Shown: positions 7,844 through 16,606, numbered from the stretch's first letter. The stretch: 64,000 bases of DNA from CAIVVT01 sp052145115 (GCA_052145115.1 JBKQPG010000004.1:8194-72193), one strand, 5' to 3'. Notes: generated by a model not told the origin, from the sequence alone. Made by a program: numbers and translations.

Positions 7844-10800
7844 TCACAACACCCGCTGCCCATTCAGCGCGAATCCCTTGCGGTTGTCGAACGGGTCCAC
7901 GGTCGCCTCGATGCCCAGCACCGGATGCACCGTCTTGTGGCCGTATTCACGGTACACGCGCGCGAATAGCGACACCTCGAGGAAACCCGTCCAGTCGGCC
8001 AGGGTGAGGAATTTCATGGTGCCGTCGCCGGTGGGATGGTGGCGGTCGGCGACGACGAGCCCGCACACGCGCACCTGTTTTCCATACAACGATTGCTGTC
8101 GGCGGGTGAGGTCGGCGGCGCTCAGGTAGCGCCGCCAATCGCGCCCCGGAGCGAAGTACTCGAGCGGGTGCACGCTCACCGGAAAGCCCAGCACTTCGTG
8201 CTCCCAGCGGGCCTGCAACTCCGGCGCTGGATCGAAAGCGGCGGGCAGTTCGGGTTCGATCAGCGTCGCATCGGCGCCCCGGAATGACATGCCCGGCTGG
8301 ACCGCCGTCTCCAGCCGTTGCAGCCGCCAGAACAGGCGCCCGCGCGGCTCGCCGAAAACGTCCAGCGCGCCCGCCTTCAGCAGCGCCAGCCACTCCGCGC
8401 GCGAGGGTTTCACGTGGCGGAAGAAATCGCCGATGTCGTGAAACGGGCGCCCGGCCGTGATGCGGTCGAGCGAGTTTTGCGTCAGTCCCTTCACCTGGTC
8501 CAGCGGCAGCAGGATGGTGTTTCCCTCGACCAGGAAGCGGCGCGGGTCGGACTCGTGCAGATCGGGCAGCCGGAACCGCGCCCCCTGCCGCAGCGCTTCC
8601 AGCACGTACAGCAGCGGCGAGTAGAAGCCGCGCCGCGACGTCAGCACCGCGGCCAGAAACTCGGCCGGGTAGCGCGTCTTCAGCCACGCGCCCGCGAACG
8701 CCTCCACCGCATACGCCGCTGAGTGCGCCTTGTTGAACATGTAGCCGGCGAACTCTCGCACCATCGTCCAAACATTCTCGATCTCTTCCGTTTTACGACC
8801 CAGCGCCCGTGCTCGCTCGCGGAACTCGGCTCCCAGGCTGTCGATCAGCTCCGGGTCGCGGTTCTTTACCAACGCCCGCCGCAGTTGATCGGACCGCCCC
8901 CACGGCAAGCCCGCAAAGCCGTTGGCGACCAGCAGGATGTGCTCCTCGAAGGCCATCAGCCCGTAGGTGTCGGCCAGCAGCGGCTCCAGCGACGGATGCG
9001 CGAACGTGACCGGCTCCAGCCCCTGGTGCCGCCGCGCGAAGGCCCGCTTGTGCCCCTCGTTGGCCGCGCCCGGACGGATGATCGACTCCACCGCCGTGAG
9101 GCAGTCGATGTCGCGGCAGTCGCTCATCACCAGCAGCCCCGTCATGGCCGGCGACTCGATGTGGAACACGCCGCGCGCGTTGCCCGTCGCGATCGCCTCC
9201 CACGTCGCCTCGTCCTGCCAGTCGATCCCCTCCAGCTCGATCCGCTCGCCGCGGCTCTGCTCGACGTTCTGCAGCGTGTCCCGCAGCACGCTCAACCCCG
9301 CCTGACCCAGCAGGTCCATCTTCAGCAGGCCCAGCTCTTCCACGTCGTCCATGGCGTAGTGCGTCGTCAGCAGTTCCTTCGAACTCTTGAACAATGGCAT
9401 GCGGTCGGCGATCGGGTCGCCGCTGATCACCAGCCCGCAGGGGTGCATGGCGAAGTGGCGCGGGATGCCGTCGAACTCGCCGGCCATGGCCAGTACGGTT
9501 TTGTAAGGCTCTTCGTTGTAGGGCAGATGGCTGCATTCGGGCGTGCGGCGCACGGCCTCGGCGGCGTCGCCCCGCATCCACGGAATGTGCTCTGTGAAGC
9601 GCCGCGCCTCGCGCTCGGGGATGCCGTAGACCTTGGCGATGTCGGCCACGGCGGAGCGCCCCTGAAAGGTGTGCACCGCGCCGATCATGGCCACGTGCTC
9701 CTCGCCGTAGCGCTCGAAGACGTGGCGGATCACCTCGTCCCGCCGGTCCCACGGCAGGTCGAGATCAATGTCGGCGAGCTTGGCGAACTGCATCCGCTCG
9801 CGGTTCAGGAATCGCTCGAAGGTCAGGCCGAAGCGGAACGGGCAAACGTTGCTGATGCCGAGCACGTAGCACACCAGGCTGCCGGCCGCGCTGCCGCGCG
9901 CCAGCGTCCAGATGTTCTCGGTCGCGCACCACTCCACCAGGTCGGCGAACACCAGGAAGTACTCGGCGTAGCCGACCTCCTCGATGACGCCCAACTCGCG
10001 CTCCAGGCGCTCGCGCACGCGCGGCTCGGCGTCCCGGCCGTAGCGCCGTTCGACGCCCGCTTCGACCTTCGCCCGCAGCAGCGCCACGGGGTTCTCGCAC
10101 GGAAATTTGGGAAAGCGGATGTCGCCCAGCTCGAAGTCGAAGCGGCAGCGTTCGGCCACGCGCACCGTATTCTCCATCGCCTGCCTCAGGCCGCCGAAGT
10201 AGCGCGCCATCTCTTCGCCGGTGTGCCAGTGATGGCGGCCGGGCGGGAGCTTGTCCGGATGGCTCTGGTTGAGCAATGTCAACGTACGCATCGCCGCCAG
10301 AATGTCGTAGCGCAGGCGGTCCTCGGGAGCCAGGTAGTGCGTGTCGCACGCCGTCACCAGCGGCACGCGATGGCGGCGCGCCAGCGTGGCGCACAGGCGC
10401 GCCAGGTACAGGTCTTCGTCGGCGTGCGGCGAGATCTCCAGCACCAGGTTCGGGCCATAGACGGTGCGCAGAAAGTTGAGCGCGGGCGCGGGATCGGCGT
10501 TGCTCCTGATGGCGCGGGCGATCTCGCTGCGCGGCCCGGCCAGGCAAATCAATCCTTCCGCGAATTGTTGCAGGCAATCGTGCGTCAGCCCGTTCGGATG
10601 TTCGATCCGCGCCGTCAGCAGGCGGCACAGATTGCGGTAGCCGCGCGTGTTCTCGATCAGCAGGACGAGGGTGGCCCCGCCATCCAGAGTCACTTCACTG
10701 CCGATCACCGGATGAATACCGGCGGCGCGGGCGCGCTTATAAAACGCCACCGCGCCGGCCAGCGTGTCGCGGTCGGCCAGGCCCACGGCCGGCATGCCGC

Positions 10801-10891
10801 TCGCCGCGGCGGCTTCGACGATCTGCCCGGGCGGCATGGTGCTGTCGAGCAGCGAGTAGTAGCTGTGATTGTGCAGTGCGGCGTAGCGCAT
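7844..10891 (-). CDS. dnaE2: Error-prone DNA polymerase III alpha subunit
   Basis: A 1015-residue C-family polymerase of the DnaE2 (ImuC) type used for mutagenic translesion synthesis. It opens with a PHP domain (LHNHSYYSLLDS), continues into the polymerase core with the catalytic-site strand DIDLDLPWDRR and GAVHTFQGRSA, contains the helix-hairpin-helix region, and ends in an OB-type domain (VRVCGLVVADRHHPTGDGTM). The length, about 1000 residues rather than about 1150, fits DnaE2 rather than replicative DnaE. I chose the ATG that gives MRYAALHNHS, 8 bases after the stop of the upstream imuB-like gene. The two genes form an operon probably controlled from the palindrome at about 12.09 kb. Confidence 0.95.
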   Translation of the reverse strand: MRYAALHNHSYYSLLDSTMPPGQIVEAAAASGMPAVGLADRDTLAGAVAFYKRARAAGIHPVIGSEVTLDGGATLVLLIENTRGYRNLCRLLTARIEHPNGLTHDCLQQFAEGLICLAGPRSEIARAIRSNADPAPALNFLRTVYGPNLVLEISPHADEDLYLARLCATLARRHRVPLVTACDTHYLAPEDRLRYDILAAMRTLTLLNQSHPDKLPPGRHHWHTGEEMARYFGGLRQAMENTVRVAERCRFDFELGDIRFPKFPCENPVALLRAKVEAGVERRYGRDAEPRVRERLERELGVIEEVGYAEYFLVFADLVEWCATENIWTLARGSAAGSLVCYVLGISNVCPFRFGLTFERFLNRERMQFAKLADIDLDLPWDRRDEVIRHVFERYGEEHVAMIGAVHTFQGRSAVADIAKVYGIPEREARRFTEHIPWMRGDAAEAVRRTPECSHLPYNEEPYKTVLAMAGEFDGIPRHFAMHPCGLVISGDPIADRMPLFKSSKELLTTHYAMDDVEELGLLKMDLLGQAGLSVLRDTLQNVEQSRGERIELEGIDWQDEATWEAIATGNARGVFHIESPAMTGLLVMSDCRDIDCLTAVESIIRPGAANEGHKRAFARRHQGLEPVTFAHPSLEPLLADTYGLMAFEEHILLVANGFAGLPWGRSDQLRRALVKNRDPELIDSLGAEFRERARALGRKTEEIENVWTMVREFAGYMFNKAHSAAYAVEAFAGAWLKTRYPAEFLAAVLTSRRGFYSPLLYVLEALRQGARFRLPDLHESDPRRFLVEGNTILLPLDQVKGLTQNSLDRITAGRPFHDIGDFFRHVKPSRAEWLALLKAGALDVFGEPRGRLFWRLQRLETAVQPGMSFRGADATLIEPELPAAFDPAPELQARWEHEVLGFPVSVHPLEYFAPGRDWRRYLSAADLTRRQQSLYGKQVRVCGLVVADRHHPTGDGTMKFLTLADWTGFLEVSLFARVYREYGHKTVHPVLGIEATVDPFDNRKGFALNGQRVL

Positions 10892-10899
10892 GGCGACTA

Positions 10900-12075
10900 C
10901 TAGGCCGCATCGGGCGCGGCCAACTCGTAGCCGCGCAACACCGCCGCGGGGCCGTGCAAGCGGCGCAACAGGTCGATGGTGCAGGCCAGCCTGGCGTCGA
11001 ATTGGCGGCGCGGCGAGACGGGCGCGAACAGCTCCAGTTGCGGCGAGGGGCGGTACACGCGGCCGGCCTTCAGCCGCAGCGCGCGCAGACGGACGCGCCG
11101 CGACCACGCCGCTGCCAGCAGTTGCGGCAGCACCGGGAAGACGTCGGTGTCCAGTGCCACCGGCTCGGTGAAGTCGTAACTGCGGCGCGACTCCTCGCGG
11201 TCGGTGTAAACGAGTTCCAGCGTGATACGCCGGATTTCACTCCTCCGCGCGCGGACCTGCGCCATCAGCTTCTCGGCCATGCGGCGCAGGGTCAGCCGCA
11301 GAAAAGGCTCGTCCCAGACGTCCTCGGCAAAGTCGCTGCATTCGCTCCAGCCCGCCTCCGCGGCCTTCTTTTTGCCGACCGGCTCTTCCGATACCCCCTG
11401 GGCGCGGCGCTGCTGAGGCAGGGCGTTCCGTCCCAGGATCGCCGCCAGCGCGTCGACCGGTGCAGCGGCCAGTTGCGCGCACGTGCGAATCCCGGCCAGC
11501 TCCATGGATTGAAGGGCGCGCGAATCCAGGCCGGGCAGCCAGGCCAGCGGCAGAGGGGCCAGAAACGCCCGTTCGTTGCCCGCCGCGACCGTCAGTTGGG
11601 CCGCCGGCTTGCGGACCCGCGCGGCGATGCGGGCGACCAGTTTATTGGTGGCGATGCCCGCCGAGATCGACAGCCGCAGCCACTCCCGCACGGTGGCCCG
11701 CAGACCGGCGACCACCTGCTCCGGCGGCTGGTGGAGGGCCCGCCTGGTCCCGGTGAGATCGAGCCACGCCGAACCGACCGCGGAAGGCTCCACCAGTGGC
11801 GTGGTTTCGCGGCACAGGCTCAGAATCTGGTCGAAGAACCGCTCGTAGAGGTCGAAGTGGGCCGGCAGGACGATCAACGGCGGCACGGCGCGCCGCGCCC
11901 GCGACGTCGGCCAGCCGGGACGGATGCCGAAGCGGCGGGCCTCGCCGCTGGCCGAGAGCACGACGCCGCGCCGCTCGCCACCAACGATGACGGGCCGGCC
12001 CCGCAGCCGCCGGTCGGCCGCCTGCTCGATGGAGGCGAAGAAGCGATCGCCGTCCCAATGGACCACGGTTCTCAT
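10900..12075 (-). CDS. imuB: ImuB-like Y-family polymerase homologue, probably non-catalytic
   Basis: A 391-residue Y-family DNA polymerase homologue. The first palm Asp is kept (VVHWDGDRFFASIE, D8), but where DinB has the catalytic Asp-Glu pair (S-x-DE-A-x-LD) this protein has Gly-Ser (SAVGSAWLDLTG, residues 98-109), so it is predicted to lack polymerase activity. A QLELF sequence at about 346-350 fits the beta-clamp-binding consensus. Loss of catalytic residues, a clamp motif and direct linkage to dnaE2 all match ImuB, the scaffold of the ImuA/ImuB/DnaE2 mutasome. No imuA is seen next to it. The C-terminal region typical of the longest ImuB proteins is short here. The ATG lies 9 bases from a perfect palindrome. 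Confidence 0.85.
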   Translation of the reverse strand: MRTVVHWDGDRFFASIEQAADRRLRGRPVIVGGERRGVVLSASGEARRFGIRPGWPTSRARRAVPPLIVLPAHFDLYERFFDQILSLCRETTPLVEPSAVGSAWLDLTGTRRALHQPPEQVVAGLRATVREWLRLSISAGIATNKLVARIAARVRKPAAQLTVAAGNERAFLAPLPLAWLPGLDSRALQSMELAGIRTCAQLAAAPVDALAAILGRNALPQQRRAQGVSEEPVGKKKAAEAGWSECSDFAEDVWDEPFLRLTLRRMAEKLMAQVRARRSEIRRITLELVYTDREESRRSYDFTEPVALDTDVFPVLPQLLAAAWSRRVRLRALRLKAGRVYRPSPQLELFAPVSPRRQFDARLACTIDLLRRLHGPAAVLRGYELAAPDAA

Positions 12076-12083
12076 GGGCGTTT

Positions 12084-12105
12084 ATAGTGTAAAGTCTTAC
12101 ACTAT
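12084..12105. promoter_or_regulatory. Perfect palindrome, candidate operator of imuB-dnaE2
   Basis: ATAGTGTAA-N4-TTACACTAT is a perfect 9+9 inverted repeat with a 4-base centre, 8 bases upstream of the imuB start codon. Its position, so close to the start, fits a repressor site overlapping the promoter or transcript start. Because imuB-dnaE2 cassettes are typically under LexA control, a LexA-type site is the first guess. I do not know the LexA box of this lineage, so the regulator is inferred. Confidence 0.6.
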
Positions 12106-12272
12106 TTTCGCCCGGTGACAAGGGTCTGCGGGATGATTTTCAGGCCGGGGAAGAATGAGGGAACAGGGCGCGGATCTGCTCACCGAGCGCCCCCCCCCAG
12201 CACGCGTAACCAGCTCATTCCGGACGGTGCAATGTGCACCCCGCCCGCCCTGCCTGAACCGGCCGGGGGGGC

Positions 12273-12314
12273 GCGGTTTCCACCCTCCGGAAACCGCACG
12301 AAAAATCCCGTGCG
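12273..12314 (-). terminator. Two overlapping stem-loops after the first lipocalin-like gene
   Basis: Two perfect stems share three bases: GCGGTTTCC with GGAAACCGC (12273-12297), and CGCACG with CGTGCG (12295-12314). They cannot form fully at the same time. They lie 24 bases downstream of the stop of the minus-strand gene ending at 12338. The A-run in the loop of the second hairpin reads as a T-run on the minus strand but sits inside the loop, so intrinsic termination is only possible. Confidence 0.35.
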
Positions 12315-12337
12315 GTCCGGATAAGCCATTGATTTAC

Positions 12338-12730
12338 TTACTGCTTCTTTGCTTCGAACGGGAAGCTGCGCTGCCCGCCCTCGCGCGCCGAGGTGCCTTT
12401 CAGTGTGTCGCCCTCGAGCGTGCCTTCATACTTGGTGGTCATGCTGCCGTTGGGGCCTTCCGTTGTCGTCGTGAAGCTGAACTTGTTGCCATCGATCTTG
12501 CCGTCGGAGACGGTCGCCTGGCGGTCGCCCCACGGACCGGTCAGGGTCAGGCTGCCGGTCAGCTTCGCGCCGTCGGCTTTGAGGTCAAACACCGTAGTGA
12601 TCGTGATTTCGCCGCTGCCGTCACGGGAGGGGCGCTTCATTTCGGCCTTCCATTTCCCGTCGATGTCCGCCGCGAAAACGGCGATCCCGGCGACGAGCAA
12701 CAAAACGAGAGTCAATGCAACTGTTTTCAC
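12338..12730 (-). CDS. Small exported lipocalin-like protein, copy 1
   Basis: A 130-residue exported protein starting at GTG, chosen because AGGAGAAAAATT precedes it and because the signal peptide (VKTVALTLVLLLVAGIAVFAA) begins there. The mature part starts ADIDGKWKAEM and contains LKADGAKLTGSL and VSDGKIDGNKFSF, a beta-rich pattern of small lipocalin-like proteins common in Acidobacteriota. The C-terminus is FEAKKQ. A clear paralogue with the same architecture and the same FEAKKQ end lies 617 bp further on (12955-13350). Together with the priA fragment between them, this shows a tandem duplication. The ligand and function are unknown. Confidence 0.8.
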   Translation of the reverse strand: MKTVALTLVLLLVAGIAVFAADIDGKWKAEMKRPSRDGSGEITITTVFDLKADGAKLTGSLTLTGPWGDRQATVSDGKIDGNKFSFTTTTEGPNGSMTTKYEGTLEGDTLKGTSAREGGQRSFPFEAKKQ

Positions 12731-12791
12731 AATTTTTCTCCTGCTAGATTGAAAAGCGCCGCGGAGTCGCCGGAGATTACCGCTGTCATCG

Positions 12792-12925
12792 GCATTTTCT
12801 CCGTCCACGTCAGTTGGCCGGATCCCCTGGGCGCCCGTTTACCTACAGTCTGCCGGAAACGCTGCGTCACCGCACCCGGCCGCGCGGCGCGATTTCCACT
12901 CCTTCAGGGACTGCATGCGCAACCG
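12792..12925 (+). pseudogene. Decayed 5' fragment of priA
   Basis: The sequence from the shared GATTACCG block onward matches the start of the intact priA at 13403: GTCAGTTGGCCGGATCCCCT here corresponds to GTCAGCTTGCCGGTTCCCCT there, and GGAAACGCTGCG is identical in both. The priA start codon ATG is CTG here. The PriA-like peptide (GRPFTYSLPETLRHR) is split between two frames, so a frameshift separates it from the first part. About 40 codons' worth is recognisable and then the similarity fades. It cannot be translated as PriA and is a leftover of the tandem duplication. Confidence 0.8.
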
Positions 12926-12931
12926 CATGCA
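12912..12931 (-). terminator. Perfect stem-loop after the second lipocalin-like gene
   Basis: TGCATGCG and CGCATGCA pair perfectly around a CAAC loop, 23 bases downstream of the minus-strand stop at 12955. No T-run follows, so it is a candidate transcript-end structure only. It occupies the same relative place as the stem-loops after copy 1 but has an unrelated sequence. Confidence 0.35.
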
Positions 12932-12954
12932 CCGAACCTGACGGGTCGTTTGAT

Positions 12955-13350
12955 TTACTGTTTCTTCGCTTCAAAGGGACGGCTTTGCGGCGCGCCCTGG
13001 CGCATTGCCGTGCCCTTGAGGAGATCGCCCTCGACGGTGCACTCGTATTTTGTCGTCACCAGGCCGTTAGGGGTTTGGTTCACCACTGTGAAGGTATACT
13101 TGTTGCCGTCGATCTTGCCGTCGGAGATGGCGACCTGGTGGTCGCCGCGGGGACCGCCGGAGATATCCACCGTGCCGGTCAGATTCGCGCCATCGGCTTT
13201 GAGAGTGAACAGCAAGGTGATGGTGGTCGGGCTGCCGCCGTTGCGCGCCGGCCGTTTGTTTTCGGATTTCCATTTCCCGTCGATGTCGGCGCCGAAAACG
13301 GTCATGCCGGCGACGACCAATAAAATCAGAGTGGTTGCAAATGCTTTCAT
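12955..13350 (-). CDS. Small exported lipocalin-like protein, copy 2
   Basis: A 131-residue paralogue of the protein ending at 12338. It has a signal peptide (MKAFATTLILLVVAGMTVFG), then ADIDGKWKSENKRPARN, LKADGANLTGTV, ISDGKIDGNKYTF and the same FEAKKQ carboxyl end. An AGGAG ribosome-binding site precedes the ATG. It is divergent from priA with 52 bp between the start codons, so the two share a short promoter region. The two copies have drifted substantially but both remain open, which argues that both are under selection or the duplication is not very old. Function unknown. Confidence 0.8.
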   Translation of the reverse strand: MKAFATTLILLVVAGMTVFGADIDGKWKSENKRPARNGGSPTTITLLFTLKADGANLTGTVDISGGPRGDHQVAISDGKIDGNKYTFTVVNQTPNGLVTTKYECTVEGDLLKGTAMRQGAPQSRPFEAKKQ

Positions 13351-13402
13351 AAGTTCGCTCCTGCTACATTAAAAAGCGCCGCGGAAGGCCGGGAGATTAC
13401 CG

Positions 13403-15823
13403 ATGGAAGCGGTTTTTTTGTTCATCGACGTCAGCTTGCCGGTTCCCCTGGGACGTCCGTTCACCTACCGCCTCCCGGAAACGCTGCGCCGCCGGGCCGC
13501 TCCGGGCTGCAGAATCATTGTACCGTTTGGAGCGCGCAAAATGACCGGGGTGATTCTCAAGGCCCACAACCAGCCGCCTGAAATGGAGACCAGGGAGGCC
13601 TTGCGGCTGCTCGATGAGGAGCCGGTCCTGGACACGAAACTGCTCGCGCTGGGGCGCTGGGTGGCGGAGTATTATCGCGCGCCGCTGGGCGAAGTGCTGC
13701 GCGGGATGGCGCCGCTGGCCGGGGAAGTCCGGCAATCCAGGTTCTGGGCGCTGACCGACCATGGCCACGACGTGGTCCGGCAACTGCTGATCGGCGAAAC
13801 GGGCGACGATCCGGCGGTTGCGCTGCTGCGCGGGCTGGAGCAGCGGCCGTTGAGCGAAAGCACGCTCGAACGCAAGTTCACAGGCGCAAAAAAACTGCTC
13901 AAGACTTTGCAAAACAAAGGCTTGGTAGATCGGGAGCAAACCGTGGCCGAACGCGATCCCCTGCGCGCCCCGGCCATCCGGATGCGCGCCGAATTCAACG
14001 GCCGTCACGAGGAAATCAAGCTGACCCGGATCCAGCGCGAGCTGATCGCCTATCTCGAACTGCACCCCGGCTCGCACAACCTGGTGGACCTGAGCGTGGT
14101 GGTGAAGGGGGCCAGCGCGGCGGCGCGGGCACTGGCCCGGCGCCAGTTGGTCGGCCTGACGAGGGAGCCGCTCACCGTCGACACCGCCTGGGCGCAGCCG
14201 CGCCACGCGCTCAATCCGCATCAACAGACGGCCGTGGAGGCGATCCGCGGCGCCATGGCGGAGCGCCGCTTCCACACGTTTCTGCTGCACGGCGTCACCG
14301 GATCGGGCAAAACCGAGGTCTATCTGAACGCCATCGAAGGCGCGCTGGCCGGCGGCCGCGGCGTGCTGATGTTGGTGCCGGAGATCGGCCTCACCCCGGC
14401 CATGGCGGGACAGTTTTACGCCCGTTTCGGCGATCGCGTGGCGATCCTGCACTCGGCCTTCAACGACCGCGAGCGGGCCGGCCAATGGCGCCGGCTGAGG
14501 ACGGGCGAGGCCACGGTCGCGGTGGGCACGCGCTCGGCGGTCTTCGCGCCGGTGCAGGAGCTGGGGCTGATCGTCGTCGACGAGGAGCACGACGGCAGCT
14601 ACAAACAGGAGGAGACGCCGCGCTACAACGGGCGCGACGTGGCTATTCTGCGGGGCCGCGAGGAGGGCGCCTGCGTGGTGCTGGGCTCGGCCACGCCGAG
14701 CCTCGAAAGCCGCTATAACGTGGAGCGCGGCAAGTCGCAATTGCTCGAATTGCCGGAGCGCGTGGGCGAGCGCCCGATGCCGCGCGTCGAGCTGATCGAC
14801 ATGCGCGAGGAGTTCCTGGAGACGCGCTCCAACGCCCTGTTTTCGCGGCGCCTGGTGGAGGCGGTGCAGGCCAAACTGGAGGCCGGCGAGCAGGTGATGC
14901 TGCTGCTGAACCGGCGCGGATATTCGTCGGCGGTGGCCTGCCGCAGCTGCGGCGAGCGCATCCAGTGCGTCAACTGCGCCGTGCCGATGACCTGGCACAA
15001 GCGCGACCAGCGGCTGCTGTGCCACTATTGCAACTACGCCGCCCGCGTGCCCGACAGGTGCCCGCAATGCGACAGCGAGCACATCCATTTTCTGGGCAGC
15101 GGCTCGGAACGCGTGGAGGAGGAGCTGCACCGCCACTTCGCCGGCGCGCGCATCGCGCGGCTGGACCGCGACACGGTGACCGGCAAGCACAAGTACGAGG
15201 AGATCCTGGGCGGATTCCGCGAGGGCAATTTCGACATTCTGGTCGGCACCCAGATGATCGCCAAGGGTCACGACATTCCCAACGTGACGCTGGTTGGCGT
15301 GGTCAACGCCGATCTGGGCCTGGGCGTGCCGGATTTCCGCGCCGCCGAGCGCACGTTCCAGTTGTTGACGCAGGTGGCCGGGCGCGCCGGCCGGCATCTG
15401 CTGCCGGGCGTCGTGCTCGTGCAGACCTATAACCCCGACCATTACTCGATCCGCTGCGCCGCGGAACAGGATTACGCGAAGTTCTACGCCAAGGAGCTCG
15501 AATTCCGGCGCCTGATGCGCTATCCGCCTTTCAGCGCGCTGGCCAACGTGCTGGTGCGCGCCCGAGAGCAGGCCGACGCCCTGCGCATGAGCGGCGTGCT
15601 GGCCGAGCTGCTCAAGGACCCGGGCGCGGGCCTGAAGGCGCTCGGGCCGGCCGAGGCGCCGGTGCCGCGGTTGAAGAACGAGTACCGTTATCAGATGCTG
15701 ATCAAGGCGCGCTCGCGCCCCGAGCTGAACAAGACCCTGCAGCGGCTGCAGCTTCACGCCCTGGACGAGAAGTGGCCGGCCACGGCGCTGGTGGTGGATG
15801 TCGATCCCCTGAATCTGTTGTAA
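13403..15823 (+). CDS. priA: Replication restart helicase PriA (primosomal protein N')
   Basis: An 806-residue 3'-5' superfamily 2 helicase that reloads the replisome at stalled forks. The N-terminal 3'-DNA-binding domain begins PLGRPFTYRLPETL. Helicase motifs follow: GVTGSGKTEVYL (about residue 297), VVDEEHDGSYKQEE (DEEH box), GSATPSLES, and TQMIAKGHDIPNVTLVG. The zinc-binding insert (about 513-565) has all eight cysteines arranged as CRSCGERIQCVNC and CHYCN / CPQC. The length is slightly above the E. coli protein. The ATG is preceded by GGGAGATTACCG. A broken copy of its first 40 codons lies 600 bp upstream. Confidence 0.97.
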   Translation: MEAVFLFIDVSLPVPLGRPFTYRLPETLRRRAAPGCRIIVPFGARKMTGVILKAHNQPPEMETREALRLLDEEPVLDTKLLALGRWVAEYYRAPLGEVLRGMAPLAGEVRQSRFWALTDHGHDVVRQLLIGETGDDPAVALLRGLEQRPLSESTLERKFTGAKKLLKTLQNKGLVDREQTVAERDPLRAPAIRMRAEFNGRHEEIKLTRIQRELIAYLELHPGSHNLVDLSVVVKGASAAARALARRQLVGLTREPLTVDTAWAQPRHALNPHQQTAVEAIRGAMAERRFHTFLLHGVTGSGKTEVYLNAIEGALAGGRGVLMLVPEIGLTPAMAGQFYARFGDRVAILHSAFNDRERAGQWRRLRTGEATVAVGTRSAVFAPVQELGLIVVDEEHDGSYKQEETPRYNGRDVAILRGREEGACVVLGSATPSLESRYNVERGKSQLLELPERVGERPMPRVELIDMREEFLETRSNALFSRRLVEAVQAKLEAGEQVMLLLNRRGYSSAVACRSCGERIQCVNCAVPMTWHKRDQRLLCHYCNYAARVPDRCPQCDSEHIHFLGSGSERVEEELHRHFAGARIARLDRDTVTGKHKYEEILGGFREGNFDILVGTQMIAKGHDIPNVTLVGVVNADLGLGVPDFRAAERTFQLLTQVAGRAGRHLLPGVVLVQTYNPDHYSIRCAAEQDYAKFYAKELEFRRLMRYPPFSALANVLVRAREQADALRMSGVLAELLKDPGAGLKALGPAEAPVPRLKNEYRYQMLIKARSRPELNKTLQRLQLHALDEKWPATALVVDVDPLNLL

Positions 15824-15838
15824 AACTTAAAGCGAAGC

Positions 15839-16606
15839 GTGCAGCCGTTCGAATACAACACCGCCAACCTGATTGCCGCCCTGTCGTTCTACGGGCCGGC
15901 GGAACGACGCGCGGGCCTGACGCTGGTGACTTCGCCGGTGCAGCACTCGGCCTTCAACGTCGCGGTCATCGACGCGACCGTGGCGGATGAGACCGATCTG
16001 GCGGCGCGCGTGCACGCGGCGTCGAAACACTTCCGCGGCCTGTTGCGCGGATGGAATTTCTACGCCTGCGAGGATCTGCTCCTGCCCCGCATGGCGCGGC
16101 GCCTGGACGATCTTCTCGACCCGCTGCGCCTGGCGCGGATCCTGGATGCGCCGGGCATGGAAACCATGGAACTCGAGGCGCCCGTTCGCGAGCCGCCCCC
16201 GCTGCGCTTCGAGCCGGTGGCGGATGACCGCCAGAGGCAGGCCTTCACCGGCCTGATCGCGGCGGCATTCCACATCCCTTACGCCACGGCGCGCGTGTTA
16301 TATGAGCCGGAGGAGCGCTGGCACAACGCGCTGCAGGCCTGGGTGGGCTATCTCGACGGCCAGCCGGTGACATGCGGGGCGGCGATCGAACACGCCGGAG
16401 CGCTGGGGATCTACTCGGTGGCGACGACGCCCGAGCACCGCCGCCGCGGCTGCGCCGAGGCGATCGTACGACACGCCGTCGCCGAGCGCCGCCGGCGCGG
16501 CTTCGCCGGACCGCTGGTGCTGCAATCCACGCCCGACGGCCGGCGGCTGTACCGCGCCCTGGGCTTCAAACGCACCACTCGTTTCGCCGTGTACGCCACC
16601 GCCTGA
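15839..16606 (+). CDS. GNAT-family N-acetyltransferase
   Basis: A 255-residue protein beginning at GTG, 15 bases after the priA stop, so probably in the priA transcript. The C-terminal half (about 110-255) is a GCN5-related acetyltransferase domain: SVATTPEHRRRGCAEAIVRH is the acetyl-CoA pyrophosphate-binding motif A (R-x-x-G-x-A), followed by PLVLQSTPDGRRLYRALGFK. The N-terminal half resembles a second, degenerate GNAT fold. The acceptor substrate cannot be deduced. Its last 41 bases overlap the 3' end of hutH on the opposite strand, so convergent transcription meets inside both coding regions. Confidence 0.85.
   Translation: MQPFEYNTANLIAALSFYGPAERRAGLTLVTSPVQHSAFNVAVIDATVADETDLAARVHAASKHFRGLLRGWNFYACEDLLLPRMARRLDDLLDPLRLARILDAPGMETMELEAPVREPPPLRFEPVADDRQRQAFTGLIAAAFHIPYATARVLYEPEERWHNALQAWVGYLDGQPVTCGAAIEHAGALGIYSVATTPEHRRRGCAEAIVRHAVAERRRRGFAGPLVLQSTPDGRRLYRALGFKRTTRFAVYATA

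Larger units (their letters stand above)
12327..13505. repeat. Diverged tandem duplication of about 617 bp
   Basis: Two units align: about 12327-12925 and about 12946-13505. Each holds, left to right, the 3' end of a lipocalin-like gene, the whole gene, its AGGAG leader, a shared AAAGCGCCGCGGA block and the 5' end of priA. Only the second unit runs into an intact priA. The spacing between the two lipocalin stops is 617 bp. The degree of divergence suggests an old event. Confidence 0.8.

Noticed and set aside
8723..10903. 726-codon open frame opposite dnaE2
   Set aside because: Antisense artefact of high G+C; dnaE2 motifs are intact on the minus strand.
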